Assembly: GCF_003436425.1 (NCBI RefSeq)
Contig: NZ_QSPK01000036.1
Coordinates: 1-22,862 of the forward strand
Origin: Eubacterium sp. TM05-53
GTDB taxonomy: Bacteria; Bacillota_I; Bacilli_A; Erysipelotrichales; Erysipelotrichaceae
Direction: 5' to 3'
Length of the DNA stretch: 22,862 nucleotides
Below, one piece after another: positions 22,471 to 22,862 of the stretch (positions are counted from its first letter, which is position 1; every line of letters begins with the position of its first letter). A program made the position numbers and the translations under genes. Under the pieces are notes generated by a model, which worked only from the letters and a program-made list of their open reading frames with translations, did no database searches and was not told where the DNA came from.

Positions 22471-22499
22471 ATTATACTCGAAACAAAGCCATTTGTCAT
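22471..22499 (-). promoter_or_regulatory. mglB promoter P1
   Basis: On the minus strand, ATGACA (22499-22494) and a perfect TATAAT (22476-22471) are separated by 17 bp. Start near 22464 gives a leader of about 118 bases. Confidence 0.7.
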
Positions 22500-22581
22500 G
22501 AAATCAATTTATATCATCTGTTATACACTTTTAATGTCCGCTTTATATCCTAATCAATGGGATGCGTCTTTTTACTACTGT

Positions 22582-22590
22582 ATCATAGCA
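22582..22590 (-). promoter_or_regulatory. mglB promoter P2 (extended -10)
   Basis: TGCTATGAT on the minus strand is an extended -10 element. The cre site lies just upstream, over the -35 and spacer region, where bound CcpA would block polymerase. Confidence 0.45.
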
Positions 22591-22596
22591 CATACT

Positions 22597-22610
22597 TGCA
22601 AGCGCTTTCA
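22597..22610 (-). promoter_or_regulatory. CcpA catabolite-response element (cre)
   Basis: TGAAAGCGCTTGCA on the minus strand matches the cre consensus TGWAANCGNTNWCA at 13 of 14 positions and is nearly palindromic. It predicts glucose-type repression of the mgl operon. Confidence 0.8.
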
Positions 22611-22862
22611 TTCATTTTTTTAAAAATTTTTTTATAACCACAATTAATTTAATCACACTATTTTATTAATTTTTTCACATATCCACCCAATAAAATATAA
22701 CCTATATTCCTATCAAATTTCTAGGCTTTGTCATATACAAAATGATACTTTAAACATATCAATTTCTTTACCTATAACATAATTATGAATCAAGATAAAT
22801 TAATTTTTGTGAGTACCCATCTGATAACCCCATTCAATAAGTGGACATAAATAATGTCAATA
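22611..22862. other. AT-rich stretch without a recognisable gene
   Basis: I see no supportable coding region or RNA gene here. A 21-codon reading frame at about 22786 has no ribosome site. A small dyad, GACAT-AAATA-ATGTC, lies at about 22843-22857. The full non-coding stretch before mglB runs from 22347 and holds the two promoters and the cre site. Confidence 0.6.

Noticed and set aside
22786..22851. A 21-codon reading frame
   Set aside because: No ribosome site, very short, no recognised family.
1..22862. Search for insertion sequences, phage genes, CRISPR arrays and toxin-antitoxin pairs
   Set aside because: No transposase, integrase, regular repeat-spacer array or toxin-like pair was recognised on either strand.

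Overview
The window looks like chromosomal DNA of an AT-rich Gram-positive gut-type bacterium (Bacillota, plausibly Erysipelotrichia or a relative; this is inference from gene content, strong AGGAGG ribosome sites, U-tailed terminators, a CcpA-type cre site and a purine riboswitch, not from a marker gene). No insertion sequence, phage gene, CRISPR array or rRNA was seen.

Layout. (1) 86-1439: a MerR-type regulator diverges from a choline-kinase-like phosphotransferase. (2) 1436-6980, minus strand: a guanine-class riboswitch and NCS2 xanthine/guanine permease, then a three-subunit molybdenum hydroxylase of the xanthine dehydrogenase family (FAD, 2Fe-2S and Mo subunits) with a MocA-like cofactor cytidylyltransferase. 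Together they form a purine uptake and oxidation (or reduction) module. (3) 7014-8885, minus: an RmlA-like nucleotidyltransferase and a DegV fatty-acid-binding protein. (4) 8903-11154, plus: tRNA-Glu(UUC), an NSS-family Na+ symporter and a LOG-family protein. (5) 11175-16204: a mannitol-type PTS EIICBA, a DeoR regulator and a SorE-like zinc dehydrogenase on the minus strand, diverging from a 1-phosphofructokinase on the plus strand. I infer a mannitol route through fructose 1-phosphate. (6) 16220-17758: a decayed mannose-family PTS IID gene beside rpoN (sigma-54). (7) 17760-22610, minus: an mglBAC galactose/methyl-galactoside ABC transporter operon under a cre site.

The most striking result is in the mgl operon. 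The binding protein MglB appears to be a natural circular permutant: after its lipoprotein signal it starts at the equivalent of about residue 105 of E. coli MglB, and the missing N-terminal part (with the Asp14, Phe16 and Asn91 equivalents) is at its C terminus. The partner permease MglC carries an extra, highly charged, probably coiled-coil cytoplasmic domain of about 220 residues before its first membrane segment. The ATPase MglA is ordinary. Other points are two probably leaderless genes (the kinase and rpoN), a MerR promoter with the diagnostic 19-bp spacer and dyad, and a set of TTGAAAyAA-type repeats between the divergent sugar genes.
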